DNA from: Alphaproteobacteria bacterium
GTDB taxonomy: Bacteria; Pseudomonadota; Alphaproteobacteria; Caulobacterales; Caulobacteraceae
Direction of reading: 5' to 3'
Length of the DNA stretch: 64,000 bases
NCBI GenBank assembly: GCA_018820275.1
Contig: JAHJOO010000017.1
Coordinates: forward strand, 17,961-81,960
Part shown: piece by piece, positions 26,111-36,599 of the stretch
How the letters are laid out: each line of letters starts with the position of its first letter
How positions within the stretch are numbered: position 1 is the stretch's first letter
Notes under the pieces: model-generated
Told to the model about the DNA's origin: nothing
What the model saw: only the letters and a program-made list of their open reading frames with translations
Databases searched by the model: none
Translations under genes and position numbers: made by a program

Positions 26111-26934
26111 GCCGGCGCTTCAATCTTCAGGCGGTGCTCGCCAACCTGGCGGTCGTGGTCCTCGTCGTGATCGTCCTGTTTCCGCTGGTCTGGATGGTCT
26201 CGGTCAGCTTCATGAGCCAGGGCGAGGCCGCCACCTTCCCGCCGCCGCTGCTGCCGTCGAAGCCGACGCTGGAACACTACCGCGACCTGTTCGTGACCCA
26301 GGGCATGGGCCGCTACATGCTGAACAGCCTGATCCTGGCCACCCTGGCCACGATCCTGGCCCTGCTGTTCACCGTCCCCGCCGGCTATGCCTTCGCCAAG
26401 CTGCGCTTCGCCGGCCGGGAGCGCCTGTTCCAGCTGCTCGTCGCCGCCCTGGTGGTGCCGGCCCAGATCGGCACCCTGCCGCTGTTCCTGATGCTGAAGT
26501 CGATGGGGCTGGTGAACACCTATGCGGGGGCGCTGGTGCCCTGGCTGGCGTCCATCTTCGGCCTGTTCCTGGTGCGCCAGTATTCCCTGTCGATCCCCGA
26601 CGAGATGCTGGAGGCCGCGCGCGTCGACGGCGCGTCCGAGGGCCAGATCTTCCGCCGCGTGGTCCTGCCGACGCTGCAGCCGATCGTCGTGACCCTGGCC
26701 CTGTTCGTGTTCCTCGGCAGCTGGAACGACTTCCTGTGGCCGCTGATCGTGCTGACCGACCAGTCGAACTACACCCTGCCCGTGGCCCTGGCGGCCATGT
26801 CGCGCGAGCACGTCCAGGACGCCGAGATGATGATGGCCGGCGCCGTCCTCACCGTCGCCCCCGTGCTCATCCTCTTCCTCGCCCTCCAACGCTACTACAT
26901 CCGCGGCATGCTCGCGGGCAGCGTGAAGGGCTGA
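26107..26934 (+). CDS. ABC sugar-transporter permease 2 (MalG/UgpE-like)
   Basis: A 275-residue inner-membrane permease with six predicted helices. The EAA loop is EAARVDGASEGQIFRRVVLP and the C-terminus RYYIRGMLAGSVKG matches the MalG/UgpE branch. It pairs with permease 1 and the ATPase encoded convergently at 30416-31501. The start overlaps the permease 1 stop (ATGA); the next gene begins 20 bases after its stop. Confidence 0.95.
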   Translation: MSRRFNLQAVLANLAVVVLVVIVLFPLVWMVSVSFMSQGEAATFPPPLLPSKPTLEHYRDLFVTQGMGRYMLNSLILATLATILALLFTVPAGYAFAKLRFAGRERLFQLLVAALVVPAQIGTLPLFLMLKSMGLVNTYAGALVPWLASIFGLFLVRQYSLSIPDEMLEAARVDGASEGQIFRRVVLPTLQPIVVTLALFVFLGSWNDFLWPLIVLTDQSNYTLPVALAAMSREHVQDAEMMMAGAVLTVAPVLILFLALQRYYIRGMLAGSVKG

Positions 26935-26954
26935 CCTGTCGCGGAGCTGAAAGT

Positions 26955-29900
26955 ATGCGCGTTCTCCTCGGCGTCCTTGCGGCGTTCGTCCTCACCACCC
27001 CCGCCCTCGCCCAGGAGCCTCGCGTCCTCGACGCCTTCGAGGACCTGTCGCCGTGGGCGGCCGACGCCTCGACCGACGTCTCCTCCGCCGTCGCCCCGGT
27101 GGACGGGCGCGAAGGGCGGGCCATGCGCCTCAGCTACGACTTCAACGGCCGCTCGGGCTACGCCTTCGCCGCCCGCGCCATCGACCTGAACGTGCCGGAG
27201 AATTTCGAGATCAGCTTCTGGGCCCGCGGCGACATGCGGCCCAACACGCTGGAGATCAAATTCGTCGACGCCACCGGCCGCAACGTCCACTGGCGCCGCA
27301 TCGAAAACTTCACCGCCCCGTCCGAATGGACCCGCTTCACCATCAAGCGGCGCCAGATCACCTGGGCCTGGGGCCCGGATCCCGACCGCACCTTCCGCGG
27401 GGCCGAGCGCATCGAGTTCGTGGTCACGGCGGGGCAGGGCGGCGCGGGCACGCTGGAGGTCGACCAGCTGGAGATGCGCGAGCTGCCGCCCGAGCCGGGC
27501 GTGCCGCCGCGCCCCCTGGCGGAGGCCACCAGCGTCGACGGCCTGAACGTCGCCGCCCGCGCCATCGACGACGACCTCCTGACCTTCTGGCGGTCGCAGC
27601 CGGGCGCCGACCAGTCCCTGACGCTGGACCTCGGCTATGAGCGCGAGTTCGGCGGCCTGACCCTGCGCTGGGCCGACCGCTACGCCGCCTCCGGCTACGT
27701 CGTCCAGGCGTCCCCGGACGGCCGCGAGTGGCGCGAGCTGGTCCGCGTGAGCGACGGCGACGGCGGGACGGATTGGCTGCTTACGCCCGAGGCCTCGGCC
27801 CGCTGGCTGCGGATCGACCTGCAACGGCCCCTCGATCAGTCGGGCGTCGTCGGTCAGGCCGGCGCCGGCCAGCGTCTCGGTCAGGCGGCCACGAACGCCT
27901 ACGCCCTGACCTCGGTCGAGATCGAGCCCCTGGCGTTCGGCGAGACGCCGACGAAGTTCGTCATGGCCGTGGCGCAGGAGAACCTGCGCGGCCTCTATCC
28001 CCGCGGTTTTCTGGGTGAACAGCCCTACTGGACCCTGGTCGGCGTCGACGGCGGCGGCGAGAGCGGCCTGATGTCCGAGGACGGCGCCATCGAGCTGCGC
28101 CGCGCCGGACCCTCGATCGAGCCCTTCGTGGTCGACAACGGCCGCCTGATCACCTGGGCCGACGTCAACATTGACCAGTCCCTGCGCGACGGCGATCTGC
28201 CGATCCCGACCGTCACCTGGACCGCCGACGACTGGACGCTGGCGATCACCAGCTTCGCCGAGGGAGAGCCGGATCGGGCCCAGCTGTACGGCCGCTACGT
28301 CCTGACCAACACCTCCCCGCGCCCGCGCGCCCTGACGCTGGCGCTGGCCGCCCGTCCTTTCCAGGTCAACGGCCCGGTCCAGTTCCTCGCCATCCCCGGG
28401 GGCGTCGGCCCGATCGAACAGGTCGACTGGAACGGCTCGACCCTCGTGCTCAACGACGCGATCCGAATCTCCGCCCTCGTCATGCCCGACGCGGTCTCGG
28501 CCGCGACGTTTCAGGCCGGGGCCGATCCGCAGGCGCTGGTCGCCGCCTCCGGAGCCCGCCGGGCGCCCGGGGTCCGGCTCGTCGACTCCGACGCCTCGGG
28601 CCTGATGGCGGGGGCCCTGCACTATGACGTCACGCTTCAACCGGGCGAGAGCCGCACCTTCGGCCTCGTCGCCCGGCTGGCCGGCCCGACGCCCGACCTG
28701 CCGCCGACCGGCGCGGTCGAGGCCGTGCTGGACGCCGCCGAGGACCGCGTCGCCGCCGACTGGCGCGGCAAGATGGACCGCTTCGACCTGATCCTGCCGC
28801 CGCAGGCCCAGCGCATCGAGGACGTGGCCAAATCCTCGCTGGCCCACATGCTGATGTCGCGGCAGGGGCCGATCATCCAGCCCGGCACGCGCAGCTACAA
28901 CCGCTCCTGGATCCGCGACGGCGCGATGATGGCCGAGGGCTTGAACCGCCTCGGCCATGCCGAGATCTCGGCCGCCTATCTGGACTGGTACGCCCCCTAT
29001 GTCTTCGAGGACGGCAAGGTGCCCTGCTGCGTCGACCAGCGTGGCTCCGACCCCGTGCCCGAGAACGACAGCCACGGCGAGTTCATCTTCCTGGCCGCCG
29101 AGAACTACCGCCACACCCGCGACCGCGCGGCGCTGGAGCGCGTCTGGCCCCAGGTGCAAAAGGCGATCGCCTATATGGACGGCCTGCGCGCCACCACGCG
29201 CACGGCGGAGTTCCGGACCCCCGACACCCGCCACCTGTTCGGCCTCTTGCCCCCGACCATCAGCCACGAGGGCTATTCCGACAATCCGGCCTATTCCTAC
29301 TGGGACGACTTCTGGGGCCTGATCGGCTATCGCGACGCCGCCTTCATCGCCGACGTCCTGGGCGAGGCCGAAGCCGCGGCCCGCATCCGCGCCGCGGGCG
29401 CCGAGTTCCAGACCGACCTCATGGCCTCGATCACCGCGACGGCCGAACATCACGACATCGACTGGATCGCCGGTGCCGCCGACCGCGGCGACTTCGACGC
29501 CACCTCGACCACCATCGGCCTGTCGCCGGGCGGCTTCATCGACGAGCTGCCGCAGACCCTCCTGACCAATACCTTCGACAAGTGGTGGGAGAATTTCACG
29601 GCGCGGCAGGAGAACCGCATGACGTGGCGCGACTACACCCCCTACGAGCTGCGCAATGTCGGGGCCCTGATCCGTCTCGGCCGCCGCGACGAGGCCCTTC
29701 GGGCGCTGGACTTCTACTTCGCCGACATGCGCCCCGTCGCCTGGAATGGCTGGGCCGAGGTCGTCGGCCATCACGAGCGCGAGCCGCGCTTCATCGGCGA
29801 CATGCCGCACGCCTGGATCAGCTCGGATTACATCCGCTCGGCCATCGACCTGCTGGTCTATGAGCGGGTGGACGACGGCGTGCTGGTGCTGGCGGCCGGC

Positions 29901-30170
29901 CTGCCGTTCGACTGGATGGCGTCCGACACCGGCGTCGGCGTCCGCGACCTGCGCACCGCCCACGGCCTGCTCAGCTGGCATCTGAAGCGCGACGGGGCCG
30001 CCTGGACGCTCACCTTCACCGGCGCGGCCTCACCGACCGGCGGCTTCGAACTCCACTGGCCCGAAGACCAGCCCGTCCCCGCCCGCGTCCGCATCGACGG
30101 CCGCGCCGCGCAGTGGGACGGGCACGTGCTAGCGATCCCTGCCGGCGCCCGGCGGGTGGAGATGCGGTGA
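26955..30170 (+). CDS. Large secreted glycosidase: two carbohydrate-binding-like domains plus six-hairpin domain
   Basis: A 1071-residue protein with a signal peptide (MRVLLGVLAAFVLTTPALAQ). About 22-180 looks like a galactose-binding-like jelly roll (FEDLSPWAADASTDVSS, ENFEISFWARGDMRPN). About 190-310 resembles an F5/8 type C (discoidin) domain (SLTLDLGYEREFGGLTLRW, SPDGREWREL). A central beta-sandwich follows (LTLALAARPFQVNGPVQFL), then a six-hairpin (alpha/alpha)6 catalytic-type domain (SYNRSWIRDGAMMAEGLNRL, PENDSHGEFIFLAAENYRHT) and a short beta C-terminus. Catalytic acids were not assigned and the GH family is not recognised. Position suggests periplasmic processing of the sugar imported by the operon. 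It is the last gene of the unit. Confidence 0.8.
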   Translation: MRVLLGVLAAFVLTTPALAQEPRVLDAFEDLSPWAADASTDVSSAVAPVDGREGRAMRLSYDFNGRSGYAFAARAIDLNVPENFEISFWARGDMRPNTLEIKFVDATGRNVHWRRIENFTAPSEWTRFTIKRRQITWAWGPDPDRTFRGAERIEFVVTAGQGGAGTLEVDQLEMRELPPEPGVPPRPLAEATSVDGLNVAARAIDDDLLTFWRSQPGADQSLTLDLGYEREFGGLTLRWADRYAASGYVVQASPDGREWRELVRVSDGDGGTDWLLTPEASARWLRIDLQRPLDQSGVVGQAGAGQRLGQAATNAYALTSVEIEPLAFGETPTKFVMAVAQENLRGLYPRGFLGEQPYWTLVGVDGGGESGLMSEDGAIELRRAGPSIEPFVVDNGRLITWADVNIDQSLRDGDLPIPTVTWTADDWTLAITSFAEGEPDRAQLYGRYVLTNTSPRPRALTLALAARPFQVNGPVQFLAIPGGVGPIEQVDWNGSTLVLNDAIRISALVMPDAVSAATFQAGADPQALVAASGARRAPGVRLVDSDASGLMAGALHYDVTLQPGESRTFGLVARLAGPTPDLPPTGAVEAVLDAAEDRVAADWRGKMDRFDLILPPQAQRIEDVAKSSLAHMLMSRQGPIIQPGTRSYNRSWIRDGAMMAEGLNRLGHAEISAAYLDWYAPYVFEDGKVPCCVDQRGSDPVPENDSHGEFIFLAAENYRHTRDRAALERVWPQVQKAIAYMDGLRATTRTAEFRTPDTRHLFGLLPPTISHEGYSDNPAYSYWDDFWGLIGYRDAAFIADVLGEAEAAARIRAAGAEFQTDLMASITATAEHHDIDWIAGAADRGDFDATSTTIGLSPGGFIDELPQTLLTNTFDKWWENFTARQENRMTWRDYTPYELRNVGALIRLGRRDEALRALDFYFADMRPVAWNGWAEVVGHHEREPRFIGDMPHAWISSDYIRSAIDLLVYERVDDGVLVLAAGLPFDWMASDTGVGVRDLRTAHGLLSWHLKRDGAAWTLTFTGAASPTGGFELHWPEDQPVPARVRIDGRAAQWDGHVLAIPAGARRVEMR

Positions 30171-30197
30171 TGCATCAAGCGGGGACAGTTCACTTGT

Positions 30198-30382
30198 CAT
30201 CCCGGCCGAAGCGAAGCGAAGAGCCGGGACGTCCGTTCTGCTGCTCATAATCTCCCGGAAATCGCGGATGCGATTGTCCGGGAGGCGGCCAACCTTCCCC
30301 CGGACAGCCACTTCGTGTCTTCCGGGGGGCATTGCCGAATGCTCAGGGGCGTCCCGGATAATCGCTGGCGCGATTTCCGGGA
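30198..30382. repeat. Cluster of palindromic intergenic repeats
   Basis: The 245-base gap between the convergent glycosidase and ABC ATPase genes holds four hairpins: CCCGGC...GCCGGG (30201-30228, within a purine-rich GAAGCGAAGCGAAG spacer), 30252-30284, CCCCCGGA...TCCGGGGG (30297-30328) and 30352-30382. The second and fourth are inverted copies of one element (arms TCCCGGA-AATCGC with a four-base loop). They probably act as REP-like units and may end transcription from both sides. No gene seen here. Confidence 0.75.
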
Positions 30383-30415
30383 TGACAAGACCCGATAGGA
30401 TCGATGAGCACCGCG

Positions 30416-31501
<1,086 letters not shown>

Positions 31502-31538
31502 CCGTCTCCACCCACGCCGGTTTCTTCTTTGGCGTCAG

Positions 31539-31552
31539 CGTAAACGGTTACA
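31539..31552. promoter_or_regulatory. LacI-type operator upstream of the ABC ATPase gene
   Basis: On the minus strand this reads TGTAACCGTTTACG, sharing TGTAACCG and the TTAC arm with the site before lacI (TGTAACCGATTACA). It sits in the only short gap before the ATPase ATG, well placed to block its promoter. The match supports a shared LacI regulon. Confidence 0.75.
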
Positions 31553-31567
31553 GGGCCGGTGCAATCC

Positions 31568-33511
31568 TCAGGCGCGCTTCGGCTTGCCCTTGAACGGCTT
31601 GCCGTCGGCCTTGGGGCGGAAGGGCTTGGCGCCCGGCTTGCCGGCCCACGGCTTCTTCTCGCCCTGCGGCTTCTCCACCCAGGGCTTCTTGCCCGCGGGC
31701 GTCGGGTCGTCCTTGGAGCGCTTCACCCATTTCGGCTTGTCGCCGGCCGGCGCGGCCGCCGCCGCGGCGGGGGGACGCGGGGTCCAGGGCTTCTTCGGCG
31801 CGTCGCCCTCGGCGCGCGGCTTGCGGAAGGGCTTGTCGGGGCGGTCGCCGGCCGGCTTGTCCCACTTGCGCAGGCTCTTCTCGCCCGGCGCCGGGGCCAC
31901 CGCGTCCTGGATGGTCACGTCCGGATCGCCGCCCTTGGCGATGGCGGCGCGGAACTTCGCCTCGGCCTCGGCGGTGATCTCGAACTTGGTCTCGCGATCG
32001 AAGATCTTGATCGAGCCCACGTCGCGCTTGGTGAGGTGACCGAGGCGGCAGATCAGCGGCAGCAGCCATTTCGGGTCGGCGTTCTTCTCGCGGCCCACAT
32101 TGATCCTGAACCAGCTCATGTCGCCGCCGCGCGCGAAGTCGACCAGCGGCCCCTCGGCCTGGCCGCGCTCGTTGCGACCGGTCGCCATCGCCCGGGCCAT
32201 GCGGGCGTCGTCCTGCACGTCTTCCGGCGGCGGCAGCTTCTCGCGGTACAGCCGGATCAGGGCGGCCGCCACCTGCTCGGGGCTCGACCGCTCCAGCAGC
32301 TTGCGGCCCATCTCCAGCGAGTCCTCGTCGGCCGGCGCGGTCAGGACCGGGTCGGTCAGCATCCGCTCCTGATCCTTGGCGCGGATCTCGTCGGCGCTGG
32401 GCGGCCCCGACCATTCCGCCTCGATATTGGCCGAGCGCAGCATCAGCTCGACCTTGCGGCGCCGCGTGTGGCTGACCATCAGCACCGAGGTGCCCTTCTT
32501 GCCCGCGCGACCGGTCCGGCCCGAACGGTGCAGCAGGGTGGCCTTGTTCACCGGGATTTCGGCGTGGATCACCAGGCCGAGGTCCGGCAGGTCCAGCCCG
32601 CGCGCCGCCACGTCGGTGGCCACGCACACCCGCGCGTGTCCGTCGCGCAGCGCCTGCAGCGCCTCGGACCGCAGCGACTGGGTCAGCTCGCCGGACAGAC
32701 CCACGACCTGGAAGCCGCGCTCGCGCAGGGACGCCGTCAGATGCTTCACCCGCTCGCGCGTGTTGGCGAACACCAGGGCGCCGGGGCTTTCGAACCAGCG
32801 CAGCACATTGACCACGCCGTGCTCGATCTCGTGCGGGGCCACGCGGATGGCCTTGTAGGCGATGTCGCCGTGCGCGACCGTCTTCGACGTCGTGTCGATG
32901 CGGAGGGCGTCGCGCTGATAGGTCTTGGCCAGCTGCGCGATCTCGCGCGCGATGGTCGCCGAGAACAGCAGGGTCCGGCGCTCGGCCGGCGCGGCGTCGA
33001 GGATGAAGGTCAGGTCTTCGGCGAAGCCCATGTCCAGCATCTCGTCGGCTTCATCCAGCACGACGGCCTTGATCTGCGACAGGTCCAGCCCGCCGCGTTC
33101 GACGTGGTCCTTCAGACGCCCCGGCGTGCCGACCACGATGCCGGCCCCGCGCTCCAGCACGCGCCGCTCGGCGCGCGGGTCCATCCCGCCGACGCAGGTG
33201 GCGATCCGCGCCCCGGCCCTGGCGTACAGCCACTCCAGCTCCTTCGACACCTGCAGCGCCAGCTCGCGCGTCGGGGCGATGATCAGGGCCTGCGGCGCGG
33301 CGTTGTCCTCGAACCGCTCGGCCTCGCCCAGCAGGGTCGTGGCCAGCGCCAGGCCGAACGCCACCGTCTTGCCCGATCCGGTCTGGGCCGAGACCAGCAG
33401 GTCGCGGCCCTCCTCGGCCTCCAGCACGGCGGACTGCACCGCGGTGGGCTCGTCATAGCCGCGCTCGGACAGGGCGCGATCAAGCGCGGGATGGCTGGCG
33501 GGGAAGGGCAT
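31568..33511 (-). CDS. DEAD-box RNA helicase with DbpA-type RNA-binding domain
   Basis: A 647-residue ATP-dependent RNA helicase: Walker A SAQTGSGKT, PTRELA, VLDEADEMLDMG, SAT and HRSGRTGRAG motifs make up the two RecA lobes (about 1-380). Residues around 460-540 (SWFRINVGREKNADPKWLLP, FEITAEAEAKF) form a DbpA-type RNA-binding domain, as in DeaD/CsdA-like helicases for ribosome assembly or cold adaptation. A ~110-residue Lys/Pro-rich tail with repeated KKPW ends the protein. The ATG at 33511 is preferred; a GTG seven codons upstream (33532) is also open. Neither has a strong Shine-Dalgarno sequence. Confidence 0.93.
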   Translation of the reverse strand: MPFPASHPALDRALSERGYDEPTAVQSAVLEAEEGRDLLVSAQTGSGKTVAFGLALATTLLGEAERFEDNAAPQALIIAPTRELALQVSKELEWLYARAGARIATCVGGMDPRAERRVLERGAGIVVGTPGRLKDHVERGGLDLSQIKAVVLDEADEMLDMGFAEDLTFILDAAPAERRTLLFSATIAREIAQLAKTYQRDALRIDTTSKTVAHGDIAYKAIRVAPHEIEHGVVNVLRWFESPGALVFANTRERVKHLTASLRERGFQVVGLSGELTQSLRSEALQALRDGHARVCVATDVAARGLDLPDLGLVIHAEIPVNKATLLHRSGRTGRAGKKGTSVLMVSHTRRRKVELMLRSANIEAEWSGPPSADEIRAKDQERMLTDPVLTAPADEDSLEMGRKLLERSSPEQVAAALIRLYREKLPPPEDVQDDARMARAMATGRNERGQAEGPLVDFARGGDMSWFRINVGREKNADPKWLLPLICRLGHLTKRDVGSIKIFDRETKFEITAEAEAKFRAAIAKGGDPDVTIQDAVAPAPGEKSLRKWDKPAGDRPDKPFRKPRAEGDAPKKPWTPRPPAAAAAAPAGDKPKWVKRSKDDPTPAGKKPWVEKPQGEKKPWAGKPGAKPFRPKADGKPFKGKPKRA

Positions 33512-33599
33512 GTCGGGTCGGTCCAATAGCACGGTCAGCGCGCGAACGGTCTGCGCGGGATCGGCGGACGGCGGCCTGTAGGGTGAGATAACGGCGAAA

Positions 33600-33674
33600 T
33601 GGTGGATGCGACAGGGATTGAACCTGTGACCCCCTCGGTGTGAACGAGGTGCTCTCCCGCTGAGCTACGCATCC
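33600..33674 (-). tRNA. tRNA-Val (anticodon CAC)
   Basis: The minus strand gives a complete cloverleaf: acceptor GGATGCG/CGCATCC, D-arm with AGCTCAGCGGGAGAGC, anticodon arm CCTCG-TTCACAC-CGAGG (anticodon CAC, reading GTG), and T-arm CACAGGTTCAATCCCTGTC-like pairing. The CCA tail is encoded (33600-33602). Confidence 0.97.
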
Positions 33675-33682
33675 GGGCCGTT

Positions 33683-34405
33683 TCAGGAGGCGGGGACATA
33701 GCCCGGTGAAATCGGCGAGGCAAGTCTCGCCGCGACGATCCCGTCCACCGCCGCCTCCAGCTCCCCGTACCCGTCGATCAGCGCATCGCCGCCCAGGTCG
33801 CGCGCCGGGATCTCGGTATAGCCGAAGCTGGTCATGATCACCGGCACGCCCGTGGCGCGCGCGGCGGAAACGTCAGTGATCGAATCGCCGACCATGATGG
33901 CGCGGGCCGGATCGCCGCCGGCCTTCAGCACCGTCTCGCGGATGTGCGCCGCGTCGGGCTTGCGCGCCGACACCGCGTCGGCCCCGCAGATGGCCGCGAA
34001 CCGGTCGGTCAGTCCCAGCTTCCCGAACAGCGCCAGCGACAGGTGCGTCGGCTTGTTGGTCGCCACGCACAGCACCGCCCCGCGCGCCGCCAGCCGCTCC
34101 AGCGCGTCCTCGACGCCCGGATAGACGTGGCTGTGGTCGCAGATGTGGGCCAGATAGTCCTCGAGGAAGGCGGCCAGCAGCGCCGGTTGCGCCGCTTCGT
34201 CCCAGTCCGCCCCCGCCTCGCGGAACCCGTCCTTCAGCAGGGCCACCGCCCCGTGTCCGACCAGATGCCGCGCCGCCGAGATCGGTCGGGGCGGCAAGCC
34301 CCGCAGCGCCAGCAGCCGGTTCAGCGTGCCGATCAGGTCGGGCGCGGTCTCCATCAGGGTGCCGTCGAGGTCGAAGGCGATCGTCCAGCCGGTCAGGTCT
34401 TTCAT
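33683..34405 (-). CDS. gph: Phosphoglycolate phosphatase (HAD)
   Basis: A 240-residue HAD hydrolase: motif [11 protein letters not shown] with the nucleophile D12 and acid/base D14, motif [10 protein letters not shown], motif III lysine in KPDAAHIRE, and motif [11 protein letters not shown]. An alpha-helical C1 cap follows motif I. It dephosphorylates 2-phosphoglycolate formed by oxygenation or DNA repair. Gph is assigned by motif set and length; relatives in the family act on other small phosphates. It lies next to the tRNA and is divergent from glmU. Confidence 0.88.
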   Translation of the reverse strand: MKDLTGWTIAFDLDGTLMETAPDLIGTLNRLLALRGLPPRPISAARHLVGHGAVALLKDGFREAGADWDEAAQPALLAAFLEDYLAHICDHSHVYPGVEDALERLAARGAVLCVATNKPTHLSLALFGKLGLTDRFAAICGADAVSARKPDAAHIRETVLKAGGDPARAIMVGDSITDVSAARATGVPVIMTSFGYTEIPARDLGGDALIDGYGELEAAVDGIVAARLASPISPGYVPAS

Positions 34406-34470
34406 GCGCCCGGTTCTATTTGAGTCCGCGCCGCCGTAAAACGCGGCAAGTCGCCGAATCCGGAGCCCGC

Positions 34471-35808
34471 ATGACCCGTCGCGCCGCCATCATCCTCGCC
34501 GCCGGCCAGGGCACCCGGATGAAGTCCGGCCTGCCCAAGGTGCTGCACCCCGTCGGCGGCCGCGCCATGCTGGACCACGCCATCGACGCCGCCGAGGGTC
34601 TGGGCTGCGAGCGGGTCATCGTGGTGGTCGGCAATCACTCCCCGGAAGTGCGCGCCCACGTCGAGAAGCGCCTCGGCGCCGCCGCCGTCGCCGTCCAGGA
34701 CCCGCCCCTGGGCACGGGCCACGCCGTGCTCGCCGCGCGCGACCTGATGGCCGACTTCGACGGCCAGGTGATCGTCACCTATGGCGACGTGCCCCTGCTG
34801 AAGGCCGCCGACATCGCCCCCGCCTTCGGCGACGCCCTGACCGTGATCGGCTTCGAGGCGCGCGACGCCACCGGCTACGGCCGCCTGCTGATCGACGCCG
34901 ACGGCGGGCTTGAGGCCATCGTCGAGCACAAGGAGGCGTCGCCCGACCAGCTGCGCGTTACCGCCTGCAACTCCGGCGTCATGGCCGCGCCGTCCCGCCT
35001 GCTGTTCGACCTGCTGGCCGAGGTCCGCAACGACAACGCCAAGGGCGAATACTATCTGACCGACGTCGTCGCCCTGGCCCGCGCCCGCGGCGAACCGGCC
35101 CGCGCCGTCTTCGCCGGCGAGGACGCCGTCATGGGCGTCAACGCCCAGGGCGAACTGGCCCAGGCCGAGGCCCTGTTCCAGAAGGTGCGCCGCGAGGAGC
35201 TGCTGGCCTCGGGCGTGCGCATGCCCGCCCCCGACACCGTCTTCGTCAGCTGGGACACGGTCGTCGAGCCCGGGGCGGTGGTCGAGCCCTACGTCGTCTT
35301 CGGCCCGGGCGCCGTCGTGCGGGCCGGCGCGAAAATCCGCGCGTTCAGTCACGTCGAGGGTGCAGACGTCGGCCCGGGCGCCGAGGTCGGCCCCTATGCC
35401 CGCCTGCGCCCCGGCGCCAGGCTGGGCGAGAAGGCCAGAGTCGGCAATTTCGTCGAGGTGAAGAACGTCACCATGGGCGCGGGCGCCAAGGCCAACCACC
35501 TGGCCTATCTGGGCGACGGCGTGGTCGGGGCGGGCGCCAACATCGGCGCGGGCACCATCTTCTGCAACTACGACGGCTTCTTCAAACACCGCACAGAGGT
35601 GGGGCAGGGGGCCTTCGTCGGCTCCAACAGCTCGCTGGTCGCGCCCGTCACCATCGGCGCGGGCGCCATGGTCGGTTCGGGCTCGGTCGTCACCTCGGAC
35701 GTCGCGCCCGGCGACCTCGCCCTGGCCCGGGCGCCGCAGACCGCCAAGGCCGGCTGGGCGGCCCGCTTTATGGACACGATGCGGGCGAAGAAGGCGGTGA
35801 AGGCATGA
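34471..35808 (+). CDS. glmU: Bifunctional UDP-N-acetylglucosamine pyrophosphorylase / GlcN-1-P acetyltransferase
   Basis: Makes UDP-GlcNAc for peptidoglycan and lipopolysaccharide. At 445 residues it has the normal two-domain layout: N-terminal uridyltransferase ([19 protein letters not shown]) and C-terminal left-handed beta-helix acetyltransferase ([30 protein letters not shown] with catalytic His). The start at 34471 is the first residue of the family N-terminus. Its stop overlaps the rpiA start (ATGA), giving a two-gene operon. Confidence 0.97.
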   Translation: MTRRAAIILAAGQGTRMKSGLPKVLHPVGGRAMLDHAIDAAEGLGCERVIVVVGNHSPEVRAHVEKRLGAAAVAVQDPPLGTGHAVLAARDLMADFDGQVIVTYGDVPLLKAADIAPAFGDALTVIGFEARDATGYGRLLIDADGGLEAIVEHKEASPDQLRVTACNSGVMAAPSRLLFDLLAEVRNDNAKGEYYLTDVVALARARGEPARAVFAGEDAVMGVNAQGELAQAEALFQKVRREELLASGVRMPAPDTVFVSWDTVVEPGAVVEPYVVFGPGAVVRAGAKIRAFSHVEGADVGPGAEVGPYARLRPGARLGEKARVGNFVEVKNVTMGAGAKANHLAYLGDGVVGAGANIGAGTIFCNYDGFFKHRTEVGQGAFVGSNSSLVAPVTIGAGAMVGSGSVVTSDVAPGDLALARAPQTAKAGWAARFMDTMRAKKAVKA

Positions 35809-36491
35809 GCGCGGACGACCAGAAGAGACTCGCCGGCGAGGCCGCCGCCCTGCGCGTGGAGGCGGGCATGACGGTCGGCCTCGGCACCGGCTCCACGGCC
35901 GCCTGGTTCGTCCGGGCCCTGGCCGCGCGCAACCTGCCCGACCTGCGCTGCGTCCCGACGTCGGAGGCCACCGCCGACCTCGCCCGCGAGCTCGGCCTGC
36001 CGCTGGTCACGCTGGAGGACGTCTCGCGCCTCGACCTGACTGTCGACGGCGCCGACGAGATCGGCCCCGGCCTGGCCCTGATCAAGGGCGGCGGCGCGGC
36101 CCTGCTGCGCGAGAAGCTGGTGTGGGAGGCGTCCGCCCGCTGCCTCGTCATCGCCGACGCCGCCAAGGTCGTGCCCCACCTCGGGGCCTTCCCCCTGCCG
36201 ATCGAGGTCGTCGCCTTCGGCCACAAGACCACGGGGAACCGCATCGCCGACGTCCTGATCGACCACGACGTCCCCGTCCCCGCCCGCGTCCGCACCGCCG
36301 AGCGGGGGCAGGTGCGCACCGACGGGGGCAACCTGATCTATGACGCCAGATGCGGCGTCATCCACGATCCCGCCCGCCTCGCCGACGACCTGAAGCTGGT
36401 CACCGGCGTGGTCGAGCACGGCCTGTTCCTCGACCTCGCGGACGAGGCCATCATCGGCACGGACGCGGGCGTCGAGACGCTGCACCCCTGA
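35805..36491 (+). CDS. rpiA: Ribose-5-phosphate isomerase A
   Basis: Interconverts ribose 5-phosphate and ribulose 5-phosphate in the pentose phosphate pathway. At 228 residues it has all hallmark motifs: [11 protein letters not shown] (phosphate site), DGADEI with the catalytic Asp, and [11 protein letters not shown] with the base. The ATG lies in an ATGA overlap with glmU, so translation is coupled to it. A repeat-rich gap follows. Confidence 0.97.
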   Translation: MSADDQKRLAGEAAALRVEAGMTVGLGTGSTAAWFVRALAARNLPDLRCVPTSEATADLARELGLPLVTLEDVSRLDLTVDGADEIGPGLALIKGGGAALLREKLVWEASARCLVIADAAKVVPHLGAFPLPIEVVAFGHKTTGNRIADVLIDHDVPVPARVRTAERGQVRTDGGNLIYDARCGVIHDPARLADDLKLVTGVVEHGLFLDLADEAIIGTDAGVETLHP

Positions 36492-36504
36492 GGTCGCCTC
36501 CCTT

Positions 36505-36585
36505 CCTTCCCCGCTTGCCGGGGTAGAGGGAGATCGCATGCGATCAACCGATCTGGCTCGCGGAGCGAGACGGATGGGGTGGCTG
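36505..36585. repeat. Palindromic repeat module between rpiA and Sua5 gene
   Basis: The 108-base gap contains CCCCG-CTTGC-CGGGG (36509-36523), the perfect palindrome GATCGCATGCGATC (36532-36545) and CTCGC-GGA-GCGAG (36557-36569) followed by GACGGATGGGG. The outer modules recur, in inverted pair, at 52123-52277. It separates convergent genes and could stop transcription from both. Confidence 0.65.
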
Positions 36586-36599
36586 TGTCATCACGCTGA

